The notes: a model not told the origin generated them from the letters alone. Numbered from the stretch's first letter, positions 31,964-40,540 are shown. The stretch: DNA of 64,000 nucleotides from Pseudomonas sp. (GCF_002796985.1 NZ_PEKX01000007.1:424284-488283), one strand, 5' to 3'. Program-made: numbers and translations.

Positions 31964-32434
31964 ATGACCCCCGCCATCGACCTGCTGAAGAAGAACCGCG
32001 CCGAACACCATGTGCTGAGCTACGAGCACGATCCCAAGGCGCCGTCCTACGGCCTGGAGGCCGCCGAGAAACTCAACCTCGACCCGGCGCGCGTATTCAA
32101 GACCTTGCTGGCGGCGAGCGAGAAGGGCGAACTGCTGGTGGCCGTGGTGCCGGTGGTGGGCACCCTGGACCTCAAGGCGCTGGCCCATGCGGCGGGCGTG
32201 AAGAAGGCGGACATGGCCGACCCCAATGCCGCGCAGCGCGCCACCGGCTACCTGGTGGGCGGCATCAGCCCGCTGGGGCAGAAGAAGCGCCTGCGCACTT
32301 TCATCGACGAATCCGCCCAGGGCTTCCCGACCATCCATGTCAGCGCCGGCCGGCGCGGCCTGGAAGTGGAACTGAGCGCCGAGACCCTGGCCGGGCTGAC
32401 CTCGGCGAAGTTTGCGCCTATCGGGCGTGGGTAG
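31964..32434 (+). CDS. ybaK: Cys-tRNA(Pro) deacylase YbaK
   Basis: This 156-residue protein of the YbaK/ProX-like family hydrolyses Cys mis-charged onto tRNA(Pro) by prolyl-tRNA synthetase. Conserved parts are MTPAIDLLKKNRAEHHVLSYEHDP, ARVFKTLLAASEKGELLVAVVPV (with the functional Lys of the FKTL motif) and GYLVGGISPLGQKKRLRTFID. The ATG at 31964 begins the conserved region. It is divergent from glpK, with 171 bp between, and no strong ribosome site is visible. Confidence 0.93.
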   Translation: MTPAIDLLKKNRAEHHVLSYEHDPKAPSYGLEAAEKLNLDPARVFKTLLAASEKGELLVAVVPVVGTLDLKALAHAAGVKKADMADPNAAQRATGYLVGGISPLGQKKRLRTFIDESAQGFPTIHVSAGRRGLEVELSAETLAGLTSAKFAPIGRG

Positions 32435-32485
32435 TTTTGCCGGTAGGAGCAATTGTCTTCTTCTGAAATCCCGGCGCGAAGATTT

Positions 32486-32520
32486 CCCTCTCCCTAACCC
32501 TCTCCCTGAAGGGAGAGGGG
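32486..32520. repeat. CCCTCTCCC-type intergenic inverted repeat
   Basis: CCCTCTCCCTAACCCTCTCCC is followed by TGAA and GGGAGAGGGG. This is a short repeat of a kind seen in many proteobacterial intergenic regions. It may end ybaK transcription, but it lacks a good U-run. Confidence 0.6.
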
Positions 32521-32622
32521 CCTAGCCGAGGGGCATCTCAGTGCCACTGTGTGCTCCCCACTGTACGGTTCACCGCCTGCCGGCTTCTGTCATGCTCGGC
32601 CATCACTTACAAGGAGATCGCC

Positions 32623-33408
32623 ATGCTGCTCGACTTCCATCAGGTGGACGCCTTCACCGACCGTCCCTTCGCCGGCAACCCGGCCATGGTCTACCGCCTC
32701 GACGCCTGGCTGGGCGACGAACTGATGCAGAAGATCGCCGCCGAGCACAACCTCTCGGAAACCGCCTTCCTGGTGAAGGAACCCGAGGGCTGGCGCATCC
32801 GCTGGTTCACCCCGACTGCCGAGGTGCCGCTGTGCGGCCATGCCACCCTGGCCAGCGCCCACGTGCTGTTCGAGGTGTTCGATGAGCCGGGCGAGGTGCT
32901 GGAGCTGAATTCGCTGTCCGGCCCGCTGCGCGTGACCCGCGAGGAAGGCAGGTTGGCGCTGAACTTCCCGTCTCAGCCACCCAGTGAGCTGGGCGCGACC
33001 GTGGAGCTGGAGCAGGCGCTGGGGTTGCCGGTGGTAGATGCGCTGTCCACCGCCAAGCACCTGATGGTTCTGCTGGAGTCGGAGCAGGCGGTGCGTGAGT
33101 GCAAGCCGGATTTCGCGGCGTTGGCACGTATGCCTTATCTGGGGGTGATCGTTACCGCGCGTGGCGACGACTACGATTTCGTGTCGCGTTTCTTCTGCCC
33201 GGCAATCGGCATCAATGAGGACCCGGTCACCGGAGCGACTCACTGCAACCTGATCCCCTACTGGTCGGCTCGCCTGAACAAGCTGCAGATGCGCGCCTTC
33301 CAGTGCTCCGAGCGCGGCGGCGAGCTGTGGTGCCGTCTGGAGGGCGACCGCGTGAGCATCGCCGGTTACGCGCACCTGGTGGCCAGCGGTCGTCTGCTGG
33401 TTGTTTGA
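32623..33408 (+). CDS. PhzF family isomerase-like protein
   Basis: The 261-residue protein has the two-domain PhzF/diaminopimelate-epimerase fold. The start (FHQVDAFTDRPFAGNPAMV) and E46 in HNLSETAFL, the general acid/base of the family, are both clear. FTPTAEVPLCGHATLASAHVL is the first half-barrel signature, and NEDPVTGATHCNLIPYW is the second. Outside phenazine operons these proteins have no settled function, and no other phz gene is here. AAGGAG precedes the ATG. It is independent of ybaK, with a repeat between. Confidence 0.92.
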   Translation: MLLDFHQVDAFTDRPFAGNPAMVYRLDAWLGDELMQKIAAEHNLSETAFLVKEPEGWRIRWFTPTAEVPLCGHATLASAHVLFEVFDEPGEVLELNSLSGPLRVTREEGRLALNFPSQPPSELGATVELEQALGLPVVDALSTAKHLMVLLESEQAVRECKPDFAALARMPYLGVIVTARGDDYDFVSRFFCPAIGINEDPVTGATHCNLIPYWSARLNKLQMRAFQCSERGGELWCRLEGDRVSIAGYAHLVASGRLLVV

Positions 33409-33494
33409 TCTGTGACCGGGGCGATTTTCGCCCCCTGGCCTAGGCTTGCTTCCCATTGGCTGCCGCGCACCCGGCGCGGCTCGGAGGCAGGCCC

Positions 33495-34451
33495 ATGGCA
33501 ATCCTGGTCATCGCTGACTACCACACCCACACCGGCTCCGCCGTTCTCGCCCCGGCGACCCTGAACGCCCTGGCGGCTGCGCGGCAGATTGGCGGTGACG
33601 CGCATCTGCTGCTGGCCGGCAGCGGCCTGACACAACTCGCCGAGCAGGCACGTTGCATCGAAAACGTCTCGCGGGTCATGCTGGTGGACGATTCCGCCTA
33701 CGACCACTTGCTGGCGGAGAATCTCTCTGTGCTGGTCATTCGGCTTTCTTCTGGCTACAGCCACATCCTTGCGCCAGCCACGGCAATGGGCCGCGATTGC
33801 CTGCCGCGAATCGCTGCGCTGCTGGATGTGGATGCGGTCTCCGATGTGATCGCTGTCATCGATAGCGAGACTTTCCAGCGCCCGATCTACGCCGGTAACG
33901 CCATCGCTACGGTGCGCTGCGCAGGGCCGGTTAAGGTGCTGGGTATCCGCGCCACGGCTTTTGACCCCGTTCCTGCTCAGGGCGGGAGCGCCGAGCTGGA
34001 GCACGTCAGCGGGGCTGGCGATCTGGCGCTCTCGTCATGGCAGGGCGAGGAATATCCGGACTTCGAGCGGCCTGCGCTGGAATCTGCGCGGGTGATAGTG
34101 GCCGGCGGTCGCGGCCTGCAAACTGCGGAAGGCTTCGCGGCGCTCTATCCCCTGGCGGATCGCCTGCACGGTGCGGTCGGCGCTTCGCTGGCGGCGGTGG
34201 ATGCGGGCTTTGCGCCGGCGGAACTGCAGATCGGCCAGTCCGGGCGCATCGTCGCGCCGGAGCTTTACCTGGCGGTGGGGATTTCCGGTGCGGTGCAGCA
34301 TGTGGCGGGCATGAAGGACGCCAAGGTCATCGCCGCGATCAATCTCGACCCGGATGCACCGATCTTCGAGATCGCTGACTACGGCCTGCAGGGCGACCTG
34401 TTCGAGTTGCTGCCCGAACTGCTGCGCGAGCTGGACAGCGCGCTCGACTAG
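33495..34451 (+). CDS. Electron transfer flavoprotein alpha subunit-like protein (solo)
   Basis: This 318-residue EtfA homologue has an N-terminal domain (1-120) less conserved than usual. The C-terminal FAD domain is fully conserved: VIVAGGRGLQTAEGF, GAVGASLAAVDAGF, LQIGQSGRIVAPELYLAVGISGAVQHVAGMKD, INLDPDAPIFEIADYGLQGDLFELLPEL. No etfB lies beside it, although EtfA normally works as a heterodimer with EtfB. It may pair with an EtfB elsewhere or be a paralogue with a separate role. Its stop overlaps that of the convergent ABC gene by 4 bp. GGAGG lies 9 nt before the ATG. Confidence 0.92.
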   Translation: MAILVIADYHTHTGSAVLAPATLNALAAARQIGGDAHLLLAGSGLTQLAEQARCIENVSRVMLVDDSAYDHLLAENLSVLVIRLSSGYSHILAPATAMGRDCLPRIAALLDVDAVSDVIAVIDSETFQRPIYAGNAIATVRCAGPVKVLGIRATAFDPVPAQGGSAELEHVSGAGDLALSSWQGEEYPDFERPALESARVIVAGGRGLQTAEGFAALYPLADRLHGAVGASLAAVDAGFAPAELQIGQSGRIVAPELYLAVGISGAVQHVAGMKDAKVIAAINLDPDAPIFEIADYGLQGDLFELLPELLRELDSALD

Positions 34452-35509
34452 AGCGCCACGCTGCCCTGGGCCGGGAACAGCACCAGGTGTTCGGCGGCTA
34501 CGCCAATGCCCACTTCGTCGCCGGGCTGGTGGTCGGCGTGGCTGGGGAACAGCGATTCCAGCTGGGTACCGGTGGGCAGTTGCAGGCGATAGAGCGTTGC
34601 GGCGCCGAGGAACGACTTGCCGATGATCCGCGCCTTCAACGGGCCGTCGGCGGCCGGGACCAGGTCGTCCGGGCGTAGCAATACATCCACTGCGCTGCCG
34701 TCCGCCAGGTTGTAGGCACGGTTGCCGCGCAGCAGGCCCAGTTCGGTTTGTACGGAGTCGCTACCGTGCATCTGCCCGCGAATGAAATAGCCCTGGCCGA
34801 CAAAGCTGGCGACGAAGGGCGTCTGCGGCTCGTGGTAGAGGTTGAACGGGGTATCCCACTGCTCCAGCACGCCGTGGCGGAAAACACCGACGTGATCGCT
34901 GACGGCAAAGGCTTCTTCCTGGTCGTGGGTGACCAGGATCGCACTGGTGCCACGTGCCTTGAGGATGTCGCGCACCTCATGGCTGAGCTGCCGGCGCAGT
35001 TCCACGTCGAGGTTGGAGAAGGGTTCGTCGAGCAGCAGCAGTTGCGGTTGCGGCGCCAGCGCGCGGGCCAGCGCCACGCGTTGCTGCTGGCCGCCGGAGA
35101 GTTCGTGGGGGAAGCGCAGGCCGAGGCCGTCGAGTTTCACCAGTTCCAGCAGTTCGCCGACGATGCGCTCGCGCTCGGGGTGCTTAGGGATGCCGAAGAC
35201 GATGTTGTCCGCCACCGACAGGTGCGGGAACAGCGCGTAATCCTGGAACACCATGCCGATCCGGCGCTTCTCCGGCGACAGGGTGAAGCCGGGGCGGGAA
35301 ATCACTTCGCCGGCCAGTTCGATGCGGCCGCCCTGCACCGGCTCGAAACCGGCGATGGCGCGCAGGGTAGTGGTCTTGCCGCAGCCCGAGGGGCCGAGCA
35401 GGCAGCCGATGTCGCCGGCGTTCAGGTGCAGGCTGACGCCTTGCACCACGCGCTGCTGTTCATAGCCACAGGAAAGATCGTCGAGGGTGAGCAGCAGCGG
35501 TTGGGTCAT
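34448..35509 (-). CDS. ABC transporter ATP-binding protein (PotA/FbpC-like), orphan
   Basis: The 353-residue ATPase has Walker A GPSGCGKTT (39-47), Q-loop MVFQDYALFPH, signature LSGGQQQRVALARAL, Walker B LLLLDEPFSNLD and H-loop VTHDQEEAF. A TOBE-type C-terminal domain (about 270-350) follows, as in FbpC/PotA/MalK-class importers. No permease or binding-protein gene is near. It starts 16 bp after the argF stop on the same strand, so it is probably co-transcribed with argF. The substrate is unknown, and iron(III), sulfate or polyamine are the usual choices for this class. Confidence 0.9.
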   Translation of the reverse strand: MTQPLLLTLDDLSCGYEQQRVVQGVSLHLNAGDIGCLLGPSGCGKTTTLRAIAGFEPVQGGRIELAGEVISRPGFTLSPEKRRIGMVFQDYALFPHLSVADNIVFGIPKHPERERIVGELLELVKLDGLGLRFPHELSGGQQQRVALARALAPQPQLLLLDEPFSNLDVELRRQLSHEVRDILKARGTSAILVTHDQEEAFAVSDHVGVFRHGVLEQWDTPFNLYHEPQTPFVASFVGQGYFIRGQMHGSDSVQTELGLLRGNRAYNLADGSAVDVLLRPDDLVPAADGPLKARIIGKSFLGAATLYRLQLPTGTQLESLFPSHADHQPGDEVGIGVAAEHLVLFPAQGSVAL

Positions 35510-35525
35510 CGGACTCGGAACGGAT

Positions 35526-36443
35526 TCAGGCGTAGTGGGCGTGCTCGACCAGCAGTTCGAGCAGCGCCTTCTGGGCGTGGAGACGGTTTTCCGCCTGGTC
35601 CCAGGCTACCGAGCGCGTGTCGTCCAGCAGGTCTTCGCTGATCTCTTCGCCACGGTGGGCTGGCAGGCAGTGCATGAATAGTACATCTGCCGCTGCGCCG
35701 TCGAGCAGCGCACGTGTTACCTGATATGGCTGGAACAGGCGCAGGCGCGCGGCCGCTTCGTCTTCCTGGCCCATCGAGGCCCAGACGTCGGTGCTCACCA
35801 GGTGCGCGCCAGCCACTGCCTCGCGCGGGTCGCGGAAGATCTTCACGCGCTCGCCGGCCAGTTCCATGAGAGCGGCATTGGGCTCGTAGCCTTCCGGGCA
35901 CGCCACATTCAGCTGGAAGTCGAAGCGGATCGCCGCCTCGATGTAGCTGTTGCACATGTTGTTGCCGTCGCCGATCCAGGCCACGGTCTTGCCGGCGATG
36001 CTGCCGCGGTGCTCAAGGAAGGTCTGCATGTCGGCCAGCAACTGGCAAGGGTGCAGATCATCCGACAGGCCGTTGATCACCGGCACGCGGGAGTTCTCGG
36101 AGAATTCGATCAGGTTGCTGTGGGCGAAGGTGCGGATCATCACCGCATCGACCATCCGCGACATCACCCGTGCGGCGTCGGCGATCGGCTCGCCACGGCC
36201 CAGTTGGGTGTCGCGCGGGGAGAGGAAGATGGCCTGGCCGCCGAGCTGGATCATGCCAGCTTCGAAGGAAATCCGCGTCCGGGTCGAGGCCTTCTCGAAG
36301 ATCATCCCCAGCACGCGGTTCTTCAGCGGTTCGTAGAGCACGCCTCGGTCCCGCAGGTCCTTCAGCTCGGTGGCGCGGCGGATCAGACCGAGGAGTTCGT
36401 CGGTCGTGTAATCCAGCATCGAGAGGAAGTGACGTGCGCTCAT
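35526..36443 (-). CDS. argF: Ornithine carbamoyltransferase, anabolic
   Basis: The 305-residue enzyme condenses carbamoyl phosphate and ornithine to citrulline in arginine synthesis. The carbamoyl-phosphate loop STRTRISFE is at 53-61. ITHPCQ-type and ornithine signatures appear as DDLHPCQLLADMQ and, near the C-terminus, LFMHCLPAHRGEEI with the catalytic Cys. The length and short C-terminus fit the anabolic ArgF class rather than the catabolic ArcB (about 335 aa). A sigma-70-like promoter is visible at 36563-36590. The orphan ABC ATPase gene follows after 16 bp. Confidence 0.96.
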   Translation of the reverse strand: MSARHFLSMLDYTTDELLGLIRRATELKDLRDRGVLYEPLKNRVLGMIFEKASTRTRISFEAGMIQLGGQAIFLSPRDTQLGRGEPIADAARVMSRMVDAVMIRTFAHSNLIEFSENSRVPVINGLSDDLHPCQLLADMQTFLEHRGSIAGKTVAWIGDGNNMCNSYIEAAIRFDFQLNVACPEGYEPNAALMELAGERVKIFRDPREAVAGAHLVSTDVWASMGQEDEAAARLRLFQPYQVTRALLDGAAADVLFMHCLPAHRGEEISEDLLDDTRSVAWDQAENRLHAQKALLELLVEHAHYA

Positions 36444-36757
36444 GGTTCGTACCTACTACTTATTCTCAGAATCAGGCCGAGGTACCGACCGGCTTTCGTG
36501 AGAAAAAACGGGCTGAACCTGCGGCGGGACCGCATGGAGCGGAAAATGGGGGAAGGCGCGATCCTATAAGGAAATGACGGATCTACGCAAGTTTCGCCCG
36601 GAAGGCCCGTCGGGCGGGGCTTCAACATGGTCGTTCCTGATGCCGCAGGATTCACCCGACGTAAGCCGGTGGTGCTGCGCAAGGCCAGGTCTCATAGTGC
36701 TTGTGACCCTGCGACCGGCCCCCCGAATGGCCGGCGACAACACTGCCGAGGCGAGCC
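36444..36757. other. Divergent intergenic region argF / molybdopterin oxidoreductase
   Basis: These 314 bp hold the argF promoter (36563-36590) and a leader of about 110 nt. The side nearer 36757 should carry the promoter of the oxidoreductase gene, but no convincing -35/-10 pair was found. No extra gene is seen, and I could not find a confident ArgR box (TGTCGC-type) by eye. Confidence 0.5.
36563..36590 (-). promoter_or_regulatory. argF promoter (predicted)
   Basis: On the minus strand, TTGCGT (36585-36590) and TATAGG (36563-36568) are 16 bp apart. The expected transcript start is near 36556, about 110 nt before the argF ATG. Confidence 0.55.
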
Positions 36758-38851
36758 ATGAGCAAGACCCTCCACCACCGTGCGTGCCATCTGTGCGAGG
36801 CCATCTGCGGCCTGACCATCGAGACCGAGGATGAACGCATCCTCTCGATCAAGGGCGACGCCCTGGACAGCTTCAGCCGCGGTCACGTCTGCCCCAAGGC
36901 GGTGGCCCTGCAGGACATCCAGAACGACCCGGACCGCCTGCGCCAACCGGTGCGCCGTGTCGGCAACGAGTGGCAGCCGATCGGCTGGGACGAGGCCTTC
37001 GAGCTGGTTGCCACGCGCCTGGCGGAGATCCGTTCACGCCATGGCAATGACGCCGTGGCCGTGTACCAGGGCAACCCCAGCGTGCACAACTACGGGCTGA
37101 TGACCCACAGCAACTACTTCCTCGGTCAGTTGAAGACCCGCAACCGCTATTCGGCGACTTCGGTAGACCAACTGCCACACCACCTGGTCAGCCAGCAGAT
37201 GTTCGGCCACGGCCTGCTGATTCCGATTCCCGACATCGATCACACCGATTTCATGCTGATCCTCGGTGGCAACCCGCTGGCCTCCAACGGCAGCATCATG
37301 ACCGTGCCGGACGTGGAGAAACGCCTGAAAGCGCTGAAGGCGCGCGGCGGCAAGCTGGTGGTGGTCGACCCGCGCCGCACCGAGACAGCGGTGCTGGCGG
37401 ACCAGCACCTGTTCGTCCGTCCCGGCGAGGATGCGGCGCTGCTGCTGGGCATCCTCGACACGCTGCTCGGCGAAGGGCTGACCCGCGATACCTCCCTGCC
37501 GGTAAACGGGCTGGAGGCGGTGCGCAAGGCTCTGGCGCCGTTCAAGGTCGAGGCCATGGCCGCGCGCTGCGGTGTGCCGGCCGATGCGATCCGCCAGCTG
37601 GCGCGAGATTTTGCTGCGGCGGACAAGGCCGTCTGCTACGGGCGCATGGGTGTTTCGACGCAAGTCTTCGGCAGCCTGTGCCAGTGGCTGGTGCAGCTGA
37701 TCAACCTGGTCACCGGTAACCTCGACCGCGTGGGTGGCACCCTGTGCACCACGCCGGCGGTCGATCTGGTGGCGACGACCGCAGGCGGTGCCTTCAATCG
37801 CTGGCAGAGCCGCGTGTCCGGCCTGCCGGAATATGGCGGCGAACTGCCGGTGGCGGCGCTGGCCGAGGAGATGCTCACCGAAGGGGAAGGGCAGGTGCGC
37901 GCGCTGGTGACGGTGGCCGGCAATCCAGTGCTGTCCACGCCCAATGGCCGCCGCCTGGAGCAGGCGCTGGATGGCCTGGAGTTCATGCTCAGCATCGACC
38001 TCTACATCAACGAAACCACCCGCTATGCCGACCTGATCCTGCCGCCCACCGCGCCGCTGGAGCACGATCACTACGACACCACCTTCAACGTGTTCGCGGT
38101 GCGCAATGTCACCCGCTTCAACGAGGCGATTCTGCCCAAGCCCGACGGGGCGTTGCACGACTGGGAAATCTTCGTCGGCCTGGCCAAGGCCTACGCCGCG
38201 CGCCTGGGCACCGAGCTCAAGCCGACCCTGGCGCCGGAGCAGATGATCGAGATGGGCCTGCGCTTCGGCCCCTACGGCGACGCCAGCGAACACAAGCTCA
38301 ACCTGGCGCGGCTGCGCGAACATCCGCACGGGCTGGACCTGGGCCCGCTGCAGCCGAACCTGGCGCCGCGCCTGAAAACCGCCAGCCGCAGCATCGAGGC
38401 GGCACCGGACATCTTCCTCGGTGACTTGCGCCGCTTTGCCGATACCCAGTCCCCCGCCGTCGATCAACTGCTGCTGATCGGCCGTCGCCACGTGCGCAGC
38501 AACAACTCGTGGATGCACAACTATCACCGCCTGGTGAAGGGCAAGCCGCGCCATCAACTGCTCATGCATCCGCAGGACCTGGCCTCGCGCGGGCTGGTGG
38601 ACGGGCAGATGGTGCGCGTACGTTCGCGGGTCGGCAGCATCGAGATCGAGGTGACTTCCAGCGATGAAGTCATGGCTGGTGTGGTCAGCCTGCCTCACGG
38701 CTGGGGACACGGCCGGCCGGGCGTGCAGCTGTCCATCGCCCGCGAGCAGGGCGGCGCCAGTGCCAACGATCTGACCGATGAGCGCCATCTGGATGCGCTC
38801 TCCGGCAACACCGCGCTCAACGGCGTGCCGGTGGAGGTCGAGGCGGCCTGA
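36758..38851 (+). CDS. Molybdopterin oxidoreductase (formate dehydrogenase-like fold)
   Basis: This is a 697-residue molybdopterin bis-MGD enzyme. The N-terminal 4Fe-4S site is C10, C13, C17 and C45 (ACHLCEAICGLT ... GHVCPKA). The mo-domain follows with LILGGNPLASNGSIMTVP and VVVDPRRTETA. The C-terminal MGD-binding domain (about 560-690) includes LLLIGRRHVRSNNSWMHN and VSLPHGWGHGRPG. The stretch where formate dehydrogenases carry Sec/Cys reads YSATSVDQLPHH, with no Cys. There is no twin-Arg signal, so it should be cytoplasmic. No electron-transfer subunit is encoded nearby. The substrate is unknown. Confidence 0.9.
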   Translation: MSKTLHHRACHLCEAICGLTIETEDERILSIKGDALDSFSRGHVCPKAVALQDIQNDPDRLRQPVRRVGNEWQPIGWDEAFELVATRLAEIRSRHGNDAVAVYQGNPSVHNYGLMTHSNYFLGQLKTRNRYSATSVDQLPHHLVSQQMFGHGLLIPIPDIDHTDFMLILGGNPLASNGSIMTVPDVEKRLKALKARGGKLVVVDPRRTETAVLADQHLFVRPGEDAALLLGILDTLLGEGLTRDTSLPVNGLEAVRKALAPFKVEAMAARCGVPADAIRQLARDFAAADKAVCYGRMGVSTQVFGSLCQWLVQLINLVTGNLDRVGGTLCTTPAVDLVATTAGGAFNRWQSRVSGLPEYGGELPVAALAEEMLTEGEGQVRALVTVAGNPVLSTPNGRRLEQALDGLEFMLSIDLYINETTRYADLILPPTAPLEHDHYDTTFNVFAVRNVTRFNEAILPKPDGALHDWEIFVGLAKAYAARLGTELKPTLAPEQMIEMGLRFGPYGDASEHKLNLARLREHPHGLDLGPLQPNLAPRLKTASRSIEAAPDIFLGDLRRFADTQSPAVDQLLLIGRRHVRSNNSWMHNYHRLVKGKPRHQLLMHPQDLASRGLVDGQMVRVRSRVGSIEIEVTSSDEVMAGVVSLPHGWGHGRPGVQLSIAREQGGASANDLTDERHLDALSGNTALNGVPVEVEAA

Positions 38852-38870
38852 CAAGCTGACGCACGTCACC

Positions 38871-38908
38871 TGCAAAGCCGAGCGTTGTACTCGGCTTTGC
38901 AGTACAAT
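38871..38908 (+). promoter_or_regulatory. Perfect inverted repeat overlapping the grxD promoter
   Basis: TGCAAAGCCGAG (38871-38882) and CTCGGCTTTGCA (38890-38901) form a perfect 12-bp inverted repeat with a 7-nt loop. A TACAAT -10 box (38903-38908) follows at once. It could be the terminator of the oxidoreductase gene (it lacks a U-run), or an operator covering the -35 of grxD. Confidence 0.55.
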
Positions 38909-38983
38909 GCGCGGTACCGTGCCGGCCTATGCCCCCAGAGGCGACTGCCGGGTCAGTGTCTGATAGTTAAGCCGAGGAAGTTC

Positions 38984-39310
38984 ATGGATATCATCGATAC
39001 CATCAAAGAGCAGATCTCCAGCAACCCCGTTCTGCTGTACATGAAGGGTTCGCCGAATGCTCCCCAGTGCGGTTTCTCGTCCCGCGCCGCGCAGGTGCTG
39101 ATGGCTTGTGGCGAAAAGTTCGCCTATGTCGACATCCTGCAGAACCCGGAAATCCGTGCCAACCTGCCCAAGTACGCCAACTGGCCGACCTTCCCGCAAC
39201 TGTGGGTCGGTGGTGAGCTGGTCGGCGGCAGCGACATCCTGGCCGAGATGTTCGACAAGGGTGAACTGCAACCACTGATCAAGGACGCCGTGAGCAAGGC
39301 CAACGCCTGA
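38984..39310 (+). CDS. grxD: Monothiol glutaredoxin (Grx4 type)
   Basis: The 108-residue monothiol glutaredoxin carries the CGFS active site at C29 (PNAPQCGFSSRAAQVL). It also has the glutathione/Fe-S binding parts (ANWPTFPQLWVGGELVGGSDIL). Grx4-type proteins assemble as dimers around a 2Fe-2S cluster and pass it to targets, linking to iron homeostasis. The Met at 38984 follows GAGGAAG. An intrinsic terminator lies 19 bp past the stop. Confidence 0.97.
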   Translation: MDIIDTIKEQISSNPVLLYMKGSPNAPQCGFSSRAAQVLMACGEKFAYVDILQNPEIRANLPKYANWPTFPQLWVGGELVGGSDILAEMFDKGELQPLIKDAVSKANA

Positions 39311-39328
39311 GTCTTTCGTGCTGTCGCA

Positions 39329-39359
39329 CAAAGCCCCGCCTTGGCGGGGCTTTGTTTTT
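39329..39359 (+). terminator. grxD terminator
   Basis: CAAAGCCCCGCC, loop TT, GGCGGGGCTTTG, then TTTTT. It overlaps the ribosome-site region of the following MFS gene. Confidence 0.93.
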
Positions 39360-39370
39360 GGGAAGAAAAA

Positions 39371-40534
39371 ATGACTGAACAGACGCGGGCCAACGCCGCG
39401 CGCTGGGCGTGCGGATACTGCTTCGCCATGGGCGGGATGGTCCATGGCAGCGTGATGGGCCGGGTGCCTGCGCTCAAGAGCATGACCGGGGTGGACGAGC
39501 AGCAACTCGGCCAGGCCCTGCTGGGCGCGGGCTTTGGCGCATTGCTGGCGTTCGCTTTCGCGGGGGCCCTGGTGCGCCGTTACGGCAGCCGGGCGGTCAC
39601 CGTCATCTCGGGGTTGGCCCTGATGGCGACCTTCCCGTTGCTCGGGTTGGCACAGGATGTTTGGGGGCTGGCGGCGGCTTTTCTGGCCCTCGGCCTGACC
39701 TTCGCGACCATGGACGTGGCGATGAATACTCAGGCGGTGGAAGTGGAGCGGCGCCTCGGCCGCCCCTGCATTTCCAGCCTGCATGGCATGTACAGCCTGG
39801 GCGGATTGGTGGGGGCTGTTGGTGCCGCAGCCTTTGCTGATCTGGCACCGATATGGCACTTCAGTCTGCTGGCGGTGATCGCGGTGGCGATCCTGCCGTT
39901 CTTCGCCCGCCACCTGTTCGAGGGTCGGCCGGAACCCCTGGAGGAGGAGGCGCCAGCCCAACGTGGCTGGCGCCTGCCGCCACCGGCCTTGATCGGCCTG
40001 GGTTTGCTGACCCTGTGCGCGTTCGTTTCCGAAGGGGCGGTCGCCGACTGGGGCGCCTTGCTGCTGCACCAGGTGCTGGGTGCCTCTGAACGCCTGGCGG
40101 CGCTGGGCTTCGCGGCGTTCTCCGCGACCATGGTGCTGGGCCGGCTGTTTGGTGACCGTCTGCGCGTACGCTTCGCCGACGAGGTGCTGGTGCGCAACCT
40201 GGCGTGGCTGGCCATCGTGGGGATGCTGCTGGCGCTGTTCAGCCCCTGGGTCGCCGGTGCGATTGCCGGTTTTGCCCTGGTGGGTGCGGGACTGTCGGTG
40301 GTGGTGCCGATCCTGATCGGCGCGGCGGGCAACCGTCCGGGAGTAGAGCCTTCACGCGGCGTGGCGGCGGTGGCGTCGTTCGGTTATGGCGGCTTGCTGA
40401 TGGGCCCGCCGTTGATCGGCTTCCTCGCCGAGCACGTGGGCTTGCGTCTGTCATTGCTGGTGGTGGTGGGGTTGTGTGCCGGGCTGGTGCTGAAGGCGCC
40501 GCTGGTGCGCCGTCCGCCGAAGGCGAACGCCTAG
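39371..40534 (+). CDS. MFS transporter
   Basis: The 387-residue major-facilitator protein has about 12 hydrophobic segments. The loop after TM2 reads GALVRRYGSRAV (MFS motif A-like), and GLTFATMDVAMNTQAVEVERR and CISSLHGMYSLGGLVGA are typical of the YbjJ-like fucose/FHS-type subfamily of small MFS carriers. The ATG at 39371 is 12 bp past the grxD terminator hairpin. The substrate is unknown. Confidence 0.87.
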   Translation: MTEQTRANAARWACGYCFAMGGMVHGSVMGRVPALKSMTGVDEQQLGQALLGAGFGALLAFAFAGALVRRYGSRAVTVISGLALMATFPLLGLAQDVWGLAAAFLALGLTFATMDVAMNTQAVEVERRLGRPCISSLHGMYSLGGLVGAVGAAAFADLAPIWHFSLLAVIAVAILPFFARHLFEGRPEPLEEEAPAQRGWRLPPPALIGLGLLTLCAFVSEGAVADWGALLLHQVLGASERLAALGFAAFSATMVLGRLFGDRLRVRFADEVLVRNLAWLAIVGMLLALFSPWVAGAIAGFALVGAGLSVVVPILIGAAGNRPGVEPSRGVAAVASFGYGGLLMGPPLIGFLAEHVGLRLSLLVVVGLCAGLVLKAPLVRRPPKANA

Positions 40535-40540
40535 GAAGGA

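Noticed and set aside
29996..32434. Very long plus-strand open frame antisense to glpK
   Set aside because: It is open only because of high GC and the codon bias of glpK on the other strand. Its last 156 codons are the real ybaK-like gene, and the rest has no conserved domain or plausible composition.
36444..36757. ArgR box or extra gene before argF
   Set aside because: No TGTCGC-type site with proper spacing was found by eye, and the small open frames lack start signals and conservation marks.
37034..38875. Long minus-strand frame opposite the molybdopterin oxidoreductase
   Set aside because: A shadow frame with low-complexity composition. The plus-strand gene has clear motifs throughout.
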